A stretch of 64,000 bases of DNA, taken from contig NZ_CP162414.1 of the NCBI RefSeq assembly GCF_040932005.1, positions 2,445,501-2,509,500 on the forward strand, read 5' to 3'. This document shows positions 34,791 to 43,362 of the stretch, piece after piece; the first letter of the stretch is position 1; the number at the start of each line of letters is the position of its first letter. Source of the stretch: Aestuariibius sp. HNIBRBA575 (GTDB lineage Bacteria > Pseudomonadota > Alphaproteobacteria > Rhodobacterales > Rhodobacteraceae). The notes under the pieces are model-generated. The model saw only the letters and a program-made list of their open reading frames with translations, did no database searches and was not told the origin of the DNA. The position numbers and the translations under genes are program-made.

Positions 34791-36182
34791 ATGGACGGCA
34801 CGTTCAAAGAAAATGATCTAAGCAAGGTCGTTGCCGCAGACAAAGCGCATGTCTGGCATCACCTGTTGCAACACAAACCCCTTGAAGAAAATGATCCCCG
34901 GATCATCGTCGAAGGCAAAGGGATGCGGGTCTGGGACCAAAATGGCAAAGAACATCTGGATGCCGTATCCGGTGGTGTCTGGACCGTAAACGTTGGCTAT
35001 GGCCGCAAACAGATTGCGGATGCCGTCCATGAACAGCTGATGAAGCTGTGCTATTTCGCGCAAACCGCCGGGTCTATTCCGGGGTCCATTTTTGCCGAAA
35101 TGCTGATCGACAAAATGCCCGGCATGTCCCGGGTTTATTACATGAATTCCGGTTCTGAGGCGAATGAGAAAGCCTTTAAAATCGTGCGTCAGATCGCCCA
35201 TAAAAAATACGGTGGCAAGAAAACCAAAATTCTGTACCGCGACCGCGACTATCACGGCTCTACTTTGGCCACGATGTCGGCCGGTGGTCAGGACGAACGC
35301 AACGCGCAATACGGTCCGTTTGCACCTGATTTCATCAAAGTTCCTCACTGCATGGAATATCGCAAGCACGAACAGGATGGCGCCCCAGAAGAGGGTTATG
35401 GCGTTTGGGCGGCCAACCAGATCGAAGAAGTGATCCTGCGTGAAGGTCCCGAAACCGTTGGTGCATTATGTCTGGAACCCGTGACCGCTGGCGGTGGTGT
35501 GATCACCCCACCAGAAGGATACTGGGAACGCGTTCAGGAAATCTGTAAGCAATACGATATCCTGCTGCACATCGACGAAGTGGTTTGTGGCGTTGGCCGC
35601 ACCGGCAAATGGTTTGGCTATCAGCAATACGGGATCAAACCCGATATGGTCACAATGGCCAAGGGTGTGGCCTCTGGCTATGCGGCCATCGCCGTGCTGG
35701 TCACAACCGAAGAAATCTTTGACCAGTTCAAAGACAATTCCGCCGATCCGATGAACTATTTCCGCGATATTTCCACCTTTGGCGGCTGTACCGCTGGCCC
35801 AGCTGCGGCGATCGAAAACATGAAGATCATCGAAGAAGAAGGTCTGCTGGAAAACTGTGTCGCAATGGGCGATCGCATGTTGGCCAACCTAGAAGCGTTG
35901 ATGGAAAAACACAGCGTCATCGGCGATGTGCGTGGCAAAGGTCTGTTCCTGGGTGCGGAACTGGTCGCCGATCGCGACACCAAAGAACCCGTCGCAGAAG
36001 CGCTGGTTCAAAAAGTGGTCGCAGAATGCAACGCCCAAGGTGTGATCATCGGTGCGACTAACCGGTCCATCCCCGGTCGCAACAACACCCTGTGCTTTAG
36101 CCCTGCTTTGATTGCGACGGCCGATGATATCGACCAAATCACCAATGCTGTTGACGTCGCATTGACGCGCGTTTTTGGCTAA
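34791..36182 (+). CDS. tpa: taurine--pyruvate aminotransferase
   Basis: PLP enzyme that moves the amino group of taurine to pyruvate, giving sulfoacetaldehyde and alanine. It is 463 residues, class III aminotransferase. Visible motifs are VYYMNSGSEANEKAFKIVRQ, the YHGSTLATMSAGG block, the LHIDEVVCGVGRTGKWFG aspartate region and the PLP lysine in VTMAKGVASGYAAIAV. The start MDGTFKENDLSK has AAAGGG upstream; an in-frame start eight codons earlier is less likely. It is divergent from tauABC, with probable TauR boxes 100 bp upstream. A bidirectional terminator follows. Confidence 0.94.
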   Translation: MDGTFKENDLSKVVAADKAHVWHHLLQHKPLEENDPRIIVEGKGMRVWDQNGKEHLDAVSGGVWTVNVGYGRKQIADAVHEQLMKLCYFAQTAGSIPGSIFAEMLIDKMPGMSRVYYMNSGSEANEKAFKIVRQIAHKKYGGKKTKILYRDRDYHGSTLATMSAGGQDERNAQYGPFAPDFIKVPHCMEYRKHEQDGAPEEGYGVWAANQIEEVILREGPETVGALCLEPVTAGGGVITPPEGYWERVQEICKQYDILLHIDEVVCGVGRTGKWFGYQQYGIKPDMVTMAKGVASGYAAIAVLVTTEEIFDQFKDNSADPMNYFRDISTFGGCTAGPAAAIENMKIIEEEGLLENCVAMGDRMLANLEALMEKHSVIGDVRGKGLFLGAELVADRDTKEPVAEALVQKVVAECNAQGVIIGATNRSIPGRNNTLCFSPALIATADDIDQITNAVDVALTRVFG

Positions 36183-36191
36183 ACGAACATC

Positions 36192-36221
36192 AAAGGGCGG
36201 CGTTGAATAACGCCGCCCTTT
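36192..36221. terminator. bidirectional terminator between tpa and glpD
   Basis: AAAGGGCGGCGTT, 4-base loop, AACGCCGCCCTTT: a 13-bp perfect stem with A and T tracts serving both convergent genes. Confidence 0.9.
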
Positions 36222-36241
36222 GTCATTCACGAATGTTAATT

Positions 36242-37786
36242 TCAGGCGTCAAACCACGCTTCGACTTTAGCGATTTGATCTGCATCCATCCCCAGCCCCA
36301 GCTTGGTGCGGCGCCAGATCGCATCCTCGGCGGTGCGAGCAAATTCTTTGTCGCGCATCCAGATCAGTTCGGCCTCACTCAGGGTGTTGCCAAAGTCAGT
36401 GCCCAAATCCGCCACCGTTTTCGCGTCCCGCAGCACATCCCATGTTTCGGTGCCATAACACCGGATCAAACGCTGCGCCCAACTGGCTGATAAAAACGGG
36501 TAATCCGCAGCCAAACGATCCTGCAACGCCTCCACGCCATCAACCGGGAAATTCCCGCCGGGCAATGGCATGCCTTTGGTCCAAGGCGCGGTTTTCAGCG
36601 GTAAATGTTGGCCAATTTTTTCCAACGCATTTTCCGCCAAACGCCGATAGGTGGTGATTTTACCGCCAAACACATTCAAAATCGGCGCGCCAGCGTCATC
36701 CACCGTCAAAACATATTCCCGAGTTGCCGCCTGCGCAGAACTGGCCCCATCATCATAAAGCGGGCGCACACCGGAATAGGTCCATACCACATCATCCCGT
36801 GTCACCGGATTTTTGACGTAATTTGAAATGAACGCACACAGGTAATCCTGTTCTTCGATTGTGCATTCCGGGCGTTGGCTGGCATCAGGATGATCCTGAT
36901 CGGTGGTGCCAATCAGCGTATAATCCTGTTCATAAGGAATTGCGAAAATGATACGTCCATCTTCGCCCTGGAAGAAGTAGCATTTATCGTGATCAAACAA
37001 ACGTTTGGTGACGATATGGGACCCGCGCACCAACCGCACGTTTTCTTGTGAATTAATCCGCACCTTTTGCTGAATGACATCCCCAACCCAAGGCCCGGCC
37101 GCGTTGACCAGCATCTTGGCCCGCACCACGCGCTGACCTTGTGCATCCTCTAATGTGATGGCCCATTCTTTGCCGTCGCGTTCTGCGGAAACAACCTTGG
37201 TGCGCACCAGAATATCCGCGCCACGCATTTCCGCATCCCGCGCATTCAGCACAACCAACCGCGCGTCCTGAACCCAGCAATCAGAATATTCATAGGCCTT
37301 TTCAAACCGATCATTCAGGGGGGCACCTTCGGCCTCAACTCGCAAATCAACGGTTGATGTGGCAGGCAGGATTTTGCGCCCCCCCAGATGGTCATACATA
37401 AACAGCCCCATCCGGATCAGCCAAGCCGGGCGGCGCCCCTTCATCCAAGGCATCACCACGCCCAACAGCTTGGATGTGGGGGTGTTTCCCTCAAATCGCA
37501 TGTCTTTGTGATAGGGCAGCACAAACCGCATCGGCCAGGAAATATGCGGCATGGCGCGCAGCAGATTTTCCCGCTCGATCAGGGCTTCGCGCACCAACCG
37601 CACCTCAAAATATTCCAGATAGCGCAATCCACCGTGAAACAGTTTGGTCGATGCGGATGACGTAGCCGACGCAAGATCGTTCATTTCCGCCAGCCCAACC
37701 CTAAGCCCCCGCCCAGAGGCGTCGCGCGCGATGCCGCAGCCATTAATGCCGCCACCAATAACAAAAAGATCATAAGTCTGGGTCAT
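36242..37786 (-). CDS. glpD: aerobic glycerol-3-phosphate dehydrogenase
   Basis: FAD enzyme on the inner face of the membrane that oxidises glycerol-3-phosphate to dihydroxyacetone phosphate and reduces quinone. It is 514 residues. The FAD motif DLFVIGGGINGCGIARDASG, ATSSASTKLFHGGLRYLE, and the C-terminal block with RDKEFARTAEDAIWRRTKLG are diagnostic. It is divergent from a GlpR-type regulator with an inverted repeat between them. No glpF or glpK is seen in the window. Confidence 0.94.
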   Translation of the reverse strand: MTQTYDLFVIGGGINGCGIARDASGRGLRVGLAEMNDLASATSSASTKLFHGGLRYLEYFEVRLVREALIERENLLRAMPHISWPMRFVLPYHKDMRFEGNTPTSKLLGVVMPWMKGRRPAWLIRMGLFMYDHLGGRKILPATSTVDLRVEAEGAPLNDRFEKAYEYSDCWVQDARLVVLNARDAEMRGADILVRTKVVSAERDGKEWAITLEDAQGQRVVRAKMLVNAAGPWVGDVIQQKVRINSQENVRLVRGSHIVTKRLFDHDKCYFFQGEDGRIIFAIPYEQDYTLIGTTDQDHPDASQRPECTIEEQDYLCAFISNYVKNPVTRDDVVWTYSGVRPLYDDGASSAQAATREYVLTVDDAGAPILNVFGGKITTYRRLAENALEKIGQHLPLKTAPWTKGMPLPGGNFPVDGVEALQDRLAADYPFLSASWAQRLIRCYGTETWDVLRDAKTVADLGTDFGNTLSEAELIWMRDKEFARTAEDAIWRRTKLGLGMDADQIAKVEAWFDA

Positions 37787-37838
37787 GGGATCATCCGAGT
37801 CGATAAATGTTGCCTTGACTTAGCACGTCACGCGCGAA

Positions 37839-37858
37839 ACGAACACCAATATGTTCGT
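37839..37858. promoter_or_regulatory. GlpR-like operator between glpD and glpR
   Basis: Perfect inverted repeat ACGAACA-N6-TGTTCGT. The TGTTCG half-site matches the known E. coli GlpR half-site TGTTCG. It lies about 53 bp upstream of glpD and 78 bp upstream of the regulator. Confidence 0.65.
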
Positions 37859-37935
37859 ATTTTTTCGTTTTGTCGCAATCGCGCTTGCATTGGCCCAGAT
37901 TGCATCCCATGATCGCATGAAACAAACAGGCCAAC

Positions 37936-38703
37936 ATGACCCAAGCACTTAGACATCCCGCAATTCTGGATTTGGCGCGCCGTGACGGCAAAGTCACCGT
38001 GGACGGCTTGGCCGCACATTTTGGCGTCACGTTGCAAACCATTCGCCGAGATTTGACCGATCTGGCGGAATCTGGTCGGCTGGAACGGGTTCATGGCGGC
38101 GCGGTTTTGCCATCCGGCACAACCAATATCGACTACCAAGAGCGCCGCAATTTACAACGCAGCTCTAAGGCTGAAATTGCCGATATTTGTGCAACTCTTA
38201 TTCCAAACGGTTCATGCTTGTTTCTGGGCATCGGAACCACCTGCGAAGCAATTGCCGGTGCGCTCACCCAGCACGAGAACCTGCTGGTGATCACCAATAA
38301 CATGAACGTCGCCAACCTGTTATCGGGGCATCGTCAGGCGGAAATCATCGTCACAGGCGGCACCCTGCGCAAAACCGATGGTGGCTTGGTTGGCAATGTG
38401 GCCACGCGCATCATTGAACAGTTTAAATTTGACGTTGCCTTTATCGGGTGTTCCGCGCTGGATGACGATGGCGATGTGTTGGATTTCGACATCCAAGAAG
38501 TGGCCGTCAGCCAGACCATTTTGAAACAATCCCGGCAGGTCTATCTGGCCAGCGACCAGTCCAAATTCCTCAGAAAAGCCCCCATTCGCGTGGCCAACCT
38601 AAAGGATTTGACCGGATTTATCAGTGACGCCCCCCCGCCCAGCGACCTGTCTAGCGCATGTATTTCCTGGGGAACTGACATTTATTTGACCGATTGCAGC
38701 TAA
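37936..38703 (+). CDS. glpR: DeoR/GlpR family transcriptional regulator
   Basis: 255-residue repressor. The N-terminal DeoR helix-turn-helix includes VDGLAAHFGVTLQTIRRDL (residues about 22-40), and the C-terminal DeoR sensor domain includes LFLGIGTTCEAIAGAL and VAFIGCSALDDDGDV. Position next to glpD and the GlpR-type operator support regulation of glycerol-3-phosphate use. Its stop codon overlaps the first TauR-type box for the following gene, so the two genes are independent units. Confidence 0.88.
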   Translation: MTQALRHPAILDLARRDGKVTVDGLAAHFGVTLQTIRRDLTDLAESGRLERVHGGAVLPSGTTNIDYQERRNLQRSSKAEIADICATLIPNGSCLFLGIGTTCEAIAGALTQHENLLVITNNMNVANLLSGHRQAEIIVTGGTLRKTDGGLVGNVATRIIEQFKFDVAFIGCSALDDDGDVLDFDIQEVAVSQTILKQSRQVYLASDQSKFLRKAPIRVANLKDLTGFISDAPPPSDLSSACISWGTDIYLTDCS

Positions 38704-38731
38704 GTCCAGATTGCCTCTGATCTAAGTCCAG
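38700..38731. promoter_or_regulatory. paired TauR boxes upstream of tauR
   Basis: CTAAGTCCAG at 38700-38709 and again at 38722-38731, exact direct repeats 22 bp apart; the reverse complement CTGGACTTAG matches the box upstream of xsc. They end 14 bp before the tauR ATG, so TauR probably controls its own gene. Confidence 0.75.
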
Positions 38732-38745
38732 TCTATTTTGCGGTT

Positions 38746-40200
38746 ATGGCCATTTCCGTCAACACATTCTTCTTGTCGCCAGACAGCGAACACACACTTC
38801 AAAGCCAGATCCGTCAGATCGTCGCCGAAGGGGTCCTGTCCGGCCGTTTCCAATCCAAAGAAAAGCTACCGTCGTCGCGCGCATTGGCGCGTCATTTGGG
38901 GGTCAGCCGGATTACGGTGACCCTCGCTTATACCGAATTGCAGGCCGATAATTACATCACATCGATGGGGCGTTCAGGCTATTATGTGTCCGACAACGCC
39001 CCCGAGCCGCCCAGTTTCCCAGCCCGCGCACCGGGCAAAGGTAATGTAGACTGGACCCGCGTCCTGGGGCATCGGCCAACACCCTACTGGCTTCAGAAAC
39101 CGGCCGATTGGGCGACGTATAAATATCAATTCATTTACGGCCAGATGGATCCCGAATTGTTTGACAGCGCCAATTGGCGGCTCTGCGCGTTGCAGGCCTT
39201 GGGGCGTAAAGATTTTAAATCACTTTCTGCGGATCACTTTGACGCGGATGATCCCAACCTTGTTGAATTCATCACCCGTCAAACGCTACCTCGCCGCGGT
39301 ATCCTTGCCTCTTCTGACGAAGTGCTGATCACGATGGGCGCGCAAAACGCACTTTGGCTGACGGTTCAGGTTCTGCTGAATCAACGTCGTCGTGCTGCCA
39401 TCGAAACCCCGGGTTACCCGTCCTTGCGCGATATTTTGCATGGGTCGCGCTGCCATGTGTCCCATGTGCCAGTGGATGACGATGGCCTGCCCCCGGATTT
39501 GATTCCAGATGACACAGATGTTGTGTTCACCACACCAGCCCATCAATGCCCGACAACGGCAACCATGCCATTATCCCGACGCAAAGAATTGCTGGAAAAA
39601 GCCGAGCGGGATGATTTTCTGATTGTTGAGGACGATTACGAATTCGAAATGGCCTTTCTGAAACCGGCCTCGGCTGCGCTCAAATCTTTGGACGAAGGGG
39701 GGCGGGTTATCTATGTCGGATCCTTTTCCAAATCCCTGTTTCCGGGACTTCGGCTGGGCTATTTGGTGGGCCCTGCCCCGTTTATCCGAGAAGCACGCGC
39801 ATTGAGGGCATCGGTTTTGCGCCACCCCCCCGGCCTATTGCAGCGCACAACGTCATATTTCCTGTCATTGGGACATTATGATGCCCTGATCAAACGTATG
39901 CAGACGGCGTATCACGATCGCCGGCGGGTAATGGACCAAGCCATTGGTGAACTGGGCCTGACCGTTGCAGGAGAAGGCAGTTACGGTGGATCGTCCCTTT
40001 GGATGCGCGCAGAAGGCGTCAATATGGACGAGGCCGCCGAAAAGTTACGCAGCCAAAGCGTGCTGATCGAACCCGGCGCTCCGTTCTTTGCAGGTGACAC
40101 GCCACCAACCGATTTTTACCGGCTTGCCTATTCGTCCATACCCCAAACCAAAATCCATGATGGCCTGTCTTTGATTTCCCAAACCCTTAACCGCGGATAA
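38746..40200 (+). CDS. tauR: TauR, MocR-type PLP-dependent transcriptional regulator
   Basis: 484-residue regulator of taurine use. Residues about 10-80 form a GntR winged helix (SRALARHLGVSRITVTLAYTELQ), and residues 110-484 an aminotransferase-like domain. The PLP lysine is in YVGSFSKSLFPGLRLGYLV, and VEDDYEFEMAF and YSSIPQTKIHDGL are further blocks. In Rhodobacter capsulatus TauR activates tpa, xsc and transport genes on taurine. Here the gene lies between the transport/tpa genes and xsc, and paired boxes precede tauR, xsc and tpa. The start gives the usual N-terminus. Confidence 0.92.
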   Translation: MAISVNTFFLSPDSEHTLQSQIRQIVAEGVLSGRFQSKEKLPSSRALARHLGVSRITVTLAYTELQADNYITSMGRSGYYVSDNAPEPPSFPARAPGKGNVDWTRVLGHRPTPYWLQKPADWATYKYQFIYGQMDPELFDSANWRLCALQALGRKDFKSLSADHFDADDPNLVEFITRQTLPRRGILASSDEVLITMGAQNALWLTVQVLLNQRRRAAIETPGYPSLRDILHGSRCHVSHVPVDDDGLPPDLIPDDTDVVFTTPAHQCPTTATMPLSRRKELLEKAERDDFLIVEDDYEFEMAFLKPASAALKSLDEGGRVIYVGSFSKSLFPGLRLGYLVGPAPFIREARALRASVLRHPPGLLQRTTSYFLSLGHYDALIKRMQTAYHDRRRVMDQAIGELGLTVAGEGSYGGSSLWMRAEGVNMDEAAEKLRSQSVLIEPGAPFFAGDTPPTDFYRLAYSSIPQTKIHDGLSLISQTLNRG

Positions 40201-40396
40201 GTGGAGAATCTGGCGAAAAACAGATTCTATGACACAGGTCAATTTTGACGACAAATTCGAAACCAATGCCCGCCCAGTGAGAATGAAAGTCTCAATTTTG
40301 AACAGAATTGAGAAGCCGTAAAGCGGCTGACAATCAGTATTTTTGTTAATGTACAACAAATTACGTGATAATTTCGAAATTTTAGGGAGCAAAATT

Positions 40397-40429
40397 CTGG
40401 ACTTATCCAGAACCATAATCTGGCCCTAT
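40397..40429. promoter_or_regulatory. paired TauR boxes upstream of xsc
   Basis: CTGGACTTAT (40397-40406) and CTGGCCCTAT (40420-40429), direct repeats 23 bp apart, 56 bp before the xsc ATG. Orientation is opposite to the pair before tauR. The rest of the 40201-40484 gap shows no gene. Confidence 0.72.
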
Positions 40430-40484
40430 TTTGAACCACTGCCAATCCCTACAATCGCTGAAAGCTAAAAGGGGATCTCTGGCC

Positions 40485-42257
40485 ATGAAGATGACGACAG
40501 AAGAAGCGTTTGTTAAGACTTTGCAGATGCATGGGATTGGGCATGCATTTGGGATTATTGGTTCTGCGATGATGCCGATTTCGGACATTTTTCCGAAGGC
40601 TGGGATCACGTTCTGGGATTGCGCCCACGAAGGGTCTGGCGGGATGATGGCGGATGGCTACACCCGCGCGACCGGCAAAATGTCGATGATGATCGCGCAA
40701 AACGGTCCCGGCATCACCAACTTTGTGACGGCTGTTAAGACCGCCTATTGGAACCACACACCGTTGCTGTTGGTCACGCCTCAGGCGGCCAACAAAACCA
40801 TCGGTCAGGGCGGGTTCCAGGAAATGGAACAGATGCGCATGTTCGCCGATTGCGTCTGCTACCAAGAAGAAGTGCGCGACCCGACCCGTGTGGCCGAGGT
40901 TCTGAACCGTGTGATCATGAACGCCAAACGCGCAAGTGCACCGGCTCAGCTGAACATCCCGCGTGACATGTGGACCCAGGTCATCGACATCGATCTGCCT
41001 AAAATCGTGTCGTTTGAACGTCCCTCTGGTGGCGACGAATCCCTGCAGGCCGCTGCGGATCTGCTGACAGATGCGAAATTCCCTGTGATCCTGAACGGCG
41101 CTGGCGTGGTTCTGGCCGGTGGCATCGACGCATCCAAAGAGCTGGCCGAACGTCTGACTGCCCCGGTTTGTGTGGGCTATCAGCACAATGACGCGTTCCC
41201 CGGTTCGCATCCTTTGTTTGCGGGTCCTCTGGGCTATAACGGGTCCAAAGCGGGCATGGAATTGATCAGCAAGGCCGACGTTGTTCTGGCGCTTGGCACC
41301 CGGTTGAACCCGTTCTCAACCCTGCCCGGCTATGGCATTAATTACTGGCCGACCGATGCGAAAATCATTCAGGTTGATATGAACCCGGATCGCATTGGCC
41401 TGACCAAAGACGTGACTGTTGGCATCGTTGGTGACGCGAAAAAGGTGGCCGAAGGCATCTTGGCCCGTTTGGGTGACGCAGCAGGCGATGCAGGCCGCGA
41501 AGATCGCAAAAACCTGATCGGCACAACCAAATCCGCTTGGGCGCAGGAATTGTCATCTCTGACCCACGAAAACGACGATCCGGGCACCACCTGGAACGAA
41601 CGTGCGCGGGCGGACAAACCGGATTGGATGTCCCCACGTATGGCATGGCGCGCGATTCAGGCGGCAATGCCCAGCGATGCGATCATCAGCTCGGATATCG
41701 GCAATAACTGCGCGATCGGGAACGCCTATCCATCGTTCAACGAAGGCCGCAAATATCTGGCCCCCGGCCTGTTTGGTCCTTGTGGCTATGGTCTGCCTGC
41801 GGTGATCGGTGCGAAAATCGGGTGCCCAGACGTGCCTGTGATCGGCTTTTCTGGCGATGGCGCCTTTGGCATCGCGGTGAACGAACTGACCGCGATTGGC
41901 CGCGAAGAATGGCCCGCCGTGACCCAGATCGTGTTCCGCAACTACCAATGGGGCGCTGAAAAGCGCAACTCGACGCTGTGGTTTGACGACAACTTTGTTG
42001 GCACCGAGCTGGACCAACAAGTGTCCTATGCCGGCATCGCGTCCGCCTGCGGCCTGAAAGGCGTGCAAGCGCGCACTCAGGACGAACTGACCGCGGCCCT
42101 GAACCAGGCTGTGATTGACCAGAAAAACGGCATCACAACCCTGATCGAAGCCATGATCAACCAAGAACTCGGCGACCCATTCCGCCGCGACGCAATGAAA
42201 AAACCCGTCCAAGTCGCAGGGATTAACCCAGACGACATGCAAAAAGAACAGGTTTGA
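40485..42257 (+). CDS. xsc: sulfoacetaldehyde acetyltransferase
   Basis: Thiamine diphosphate enzyme that cleaves sulfoacetaldehyde with phosphate to acetyl phosphate and sulfite, the desulfonation step of taurine breakdown. It is 590 residues. The N-terminal catalytic glutamate is in CAHEGSGGMMADGYTR, the ThDP Mg-binding GDGxxxN motif is GDGAFGIAVNE, and NYQWGAEKRN follows at the expected place. The start MKMTTEEAFVKTLQMHG has AAGGGGAT upstream; a second ATG is two codons on. pta begins 20 bp downstream, so xsc-pta is one unit. Confidence 0.96.
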   Translation: MKMTTEEAFVKTLQMHGIGHAFGIIGSAMMPISDIFPKAGITFWDCAHEGSGGMMADGYTRATGKMSMMIAQNGPGITNFVTAVKTAYWNHTPLLLVTPQAANKTIGQGGFQEMEQMRMFADCVCYQEEVRDPTRVAEVLNRVIMNAKRASAPAQLNIPRDMWTQVIDIDLPKIVSFERPSGGDESLQAAADLLTDAKFPVILNGAGVVLAGGIDASKELAERLTAPVCVGYQHNDAFPGSHPLFAGPLGYNGSKAGMELISKADVVLALGTRLNPFSTLPGYGINYWPTDAKIIQVDMNPDRIGLTKDVTVGIVGDAKKVAEGILARLGDAAGDAGREDRKNLIGTTKSAWAQELSSLTHENDDPGTTWNERARADKPDWMSPRMAWRAIQAAMPSDAIISSDIGNNCAIGNAYPSFNEGRKYLAPGLFGPCGYGLPAVIGAKIGCPDVPVIGFSGDGAFGIAVNELTAIGREEWPAVTQIVFRNYQWGAEKRNSTLWFDDNFVGTELDQQVSYAGIASACGLKGVQARTQDELTAALNQAVIDQKNGITTLIEAMINQELGDPFRRDAMKKPVQVAGINPDDMQKEQV

Positions 42258-42276
42258 GATTGAAAGGAGGCCACAG

Positions 42277-43290
42277 ATGACAACATTTCCAACACTGGAA
42301 GAGTTACGGTCAAACGTGGCCTCTAACCCTGCGATCATCGCCCTTTCTGAGGGCGGTGATCCACGCGTTATTGCCGGGGCTGTTGCGGCGCAACAGGCTG
42401 GTATCGCACGTATTATTCTGGTCGGCCCCAAGGCCGAAATCGAAGCAGGTCTGTCCGCCATTGGCGCGCAGGTTTCTGCGGATCTGATGATCCAGGACCC
42501 GGCCACGTCTGATTTGCACGACGAAATGGCCGAAACATTTTTCCAATTGCGTCAACATAAAGGGGTTGATCGCGAAAAGGCCGCAGCGGTCGTTCGTGAT
42601 CCTCTGGTGTTTGCGTCTTTGCTGGTCCGTCTGGATCACGCGGCAGGCACCGTTGGCGGCGCAGTGGCCACCACATCCGATGTGGTCCGGGCCGCATTAC
42701 AAGTGATTGGCAAAGCCAAAGACAGCCCCATCGTATCATCGTTTTTCCTGATGGCCCCACCTGCGGGTGCCGCGGAACCGGCCCGCCCGATGATCTATGC
42801 GGATTGTGGCTTGGTTATTGATCCATCTTCGGACGATCAGGCCGCCATTGCTGCGGCGTCCTGTACATCCTTGCGCGCATTGTCGCTGGGCGAACCCAAA
42901 GTTGCGTTTCTATCCTTTTCCACCAAGGGCAGCGCCCGCCACCCTGCCGTGGACAAAGTGGCCACCGCAGCGCAGACCTTTGCGGCGCAAAACCCAGACA
43001 TCGCATCCGATGGTGAGTTGCAGTTTGACGCGGCGTTTATGCCCGCTGTTGGCAGCAAAAAGGCACCGGGTTCCGCAACGGCTGGACAGGCCAATGTGAT
43101 GATTTTCCCATCGCTGGATGCGGGCAACATTGCCTACAAAATTACCCAACGCATTGGCGGATATGCCGCCATCGGTCCGATCCTTCAGGGTCTGGCCAAA
43201 CCTGCCAATGATCTGTCGCGCGGGTGCAGCGCAGATGATGTGACCATGATGATCGCGGTCACCGTTCGGCAGGCAAATAACAAGAATTGA
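42277..43290 (+). CDS. pta: phosphate acetyltransferase
   Basis: 337-residue Pta that converts the acetyl phosphate made by Xsc to acetyl-CoA. LSEGGDPRVIAGAVAAQQAG, the KGVDREKAAAVVRDPLVFA block and LDAGNIAYKITQRIGGYAAIGPI are family features (shown in part). A strong AAAGGAGG precedes the ATG. It follows xsc by 20 bp, and soeA begins 72 bp downstream beyond a small hairpin, so soeABC may be read from the same promoter. Confidence 0.94.
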   Translation: MTTFPTLEELRSNVASNPAIIALSEGGDPRVIAGAVAAQQAGIARIILVGPKAEIEAGLSAIGAQVSADLMIQDPATSDLHDEMAETFFQLRQHKGVDREKAAAVVRDPLVFASLLVRLDHAAGTVGGAVATTSDVVRAALQVIGKAKDSPIVSSFFLMAPPAGAAEPARPMIYADCGLVIDPSSDDQAAIAAASCTSLRALSLGEPKVAFLSFSTKGSARHPAVDKVATAAQTFAAQNPDIASDGELQFDAAFMPAVGSKKAPGSATAGQANVMIFPSLDAGNIAYKITQRIGGYAAIGPILQGLAKPANDLSRGCSADDVTMMIAVTVRQANNKN

Positions 43291-43340
43291 TACACTTTAC
43301 TCGGCGGACCGGCCCCGAGTATTGATACACAATTGATACA
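43286..43340. repeat. three ATTGATACA repeats and a hairpin between pta and soeA
   Basis: ATTGATACA occurs at 43286-43294 (the first copy contains the pta stop), 43321-43329 and 43332-43340. Between copies one and two lies ACTCGG-10 nt-CCGAGT (43299-43320). It may attenuate transcription from pta into soeABC or mark a local duplication. Confidence 0.5.
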
Positions 43341-43362
43341 AAGGCCGGAGGGGAGACCGACC

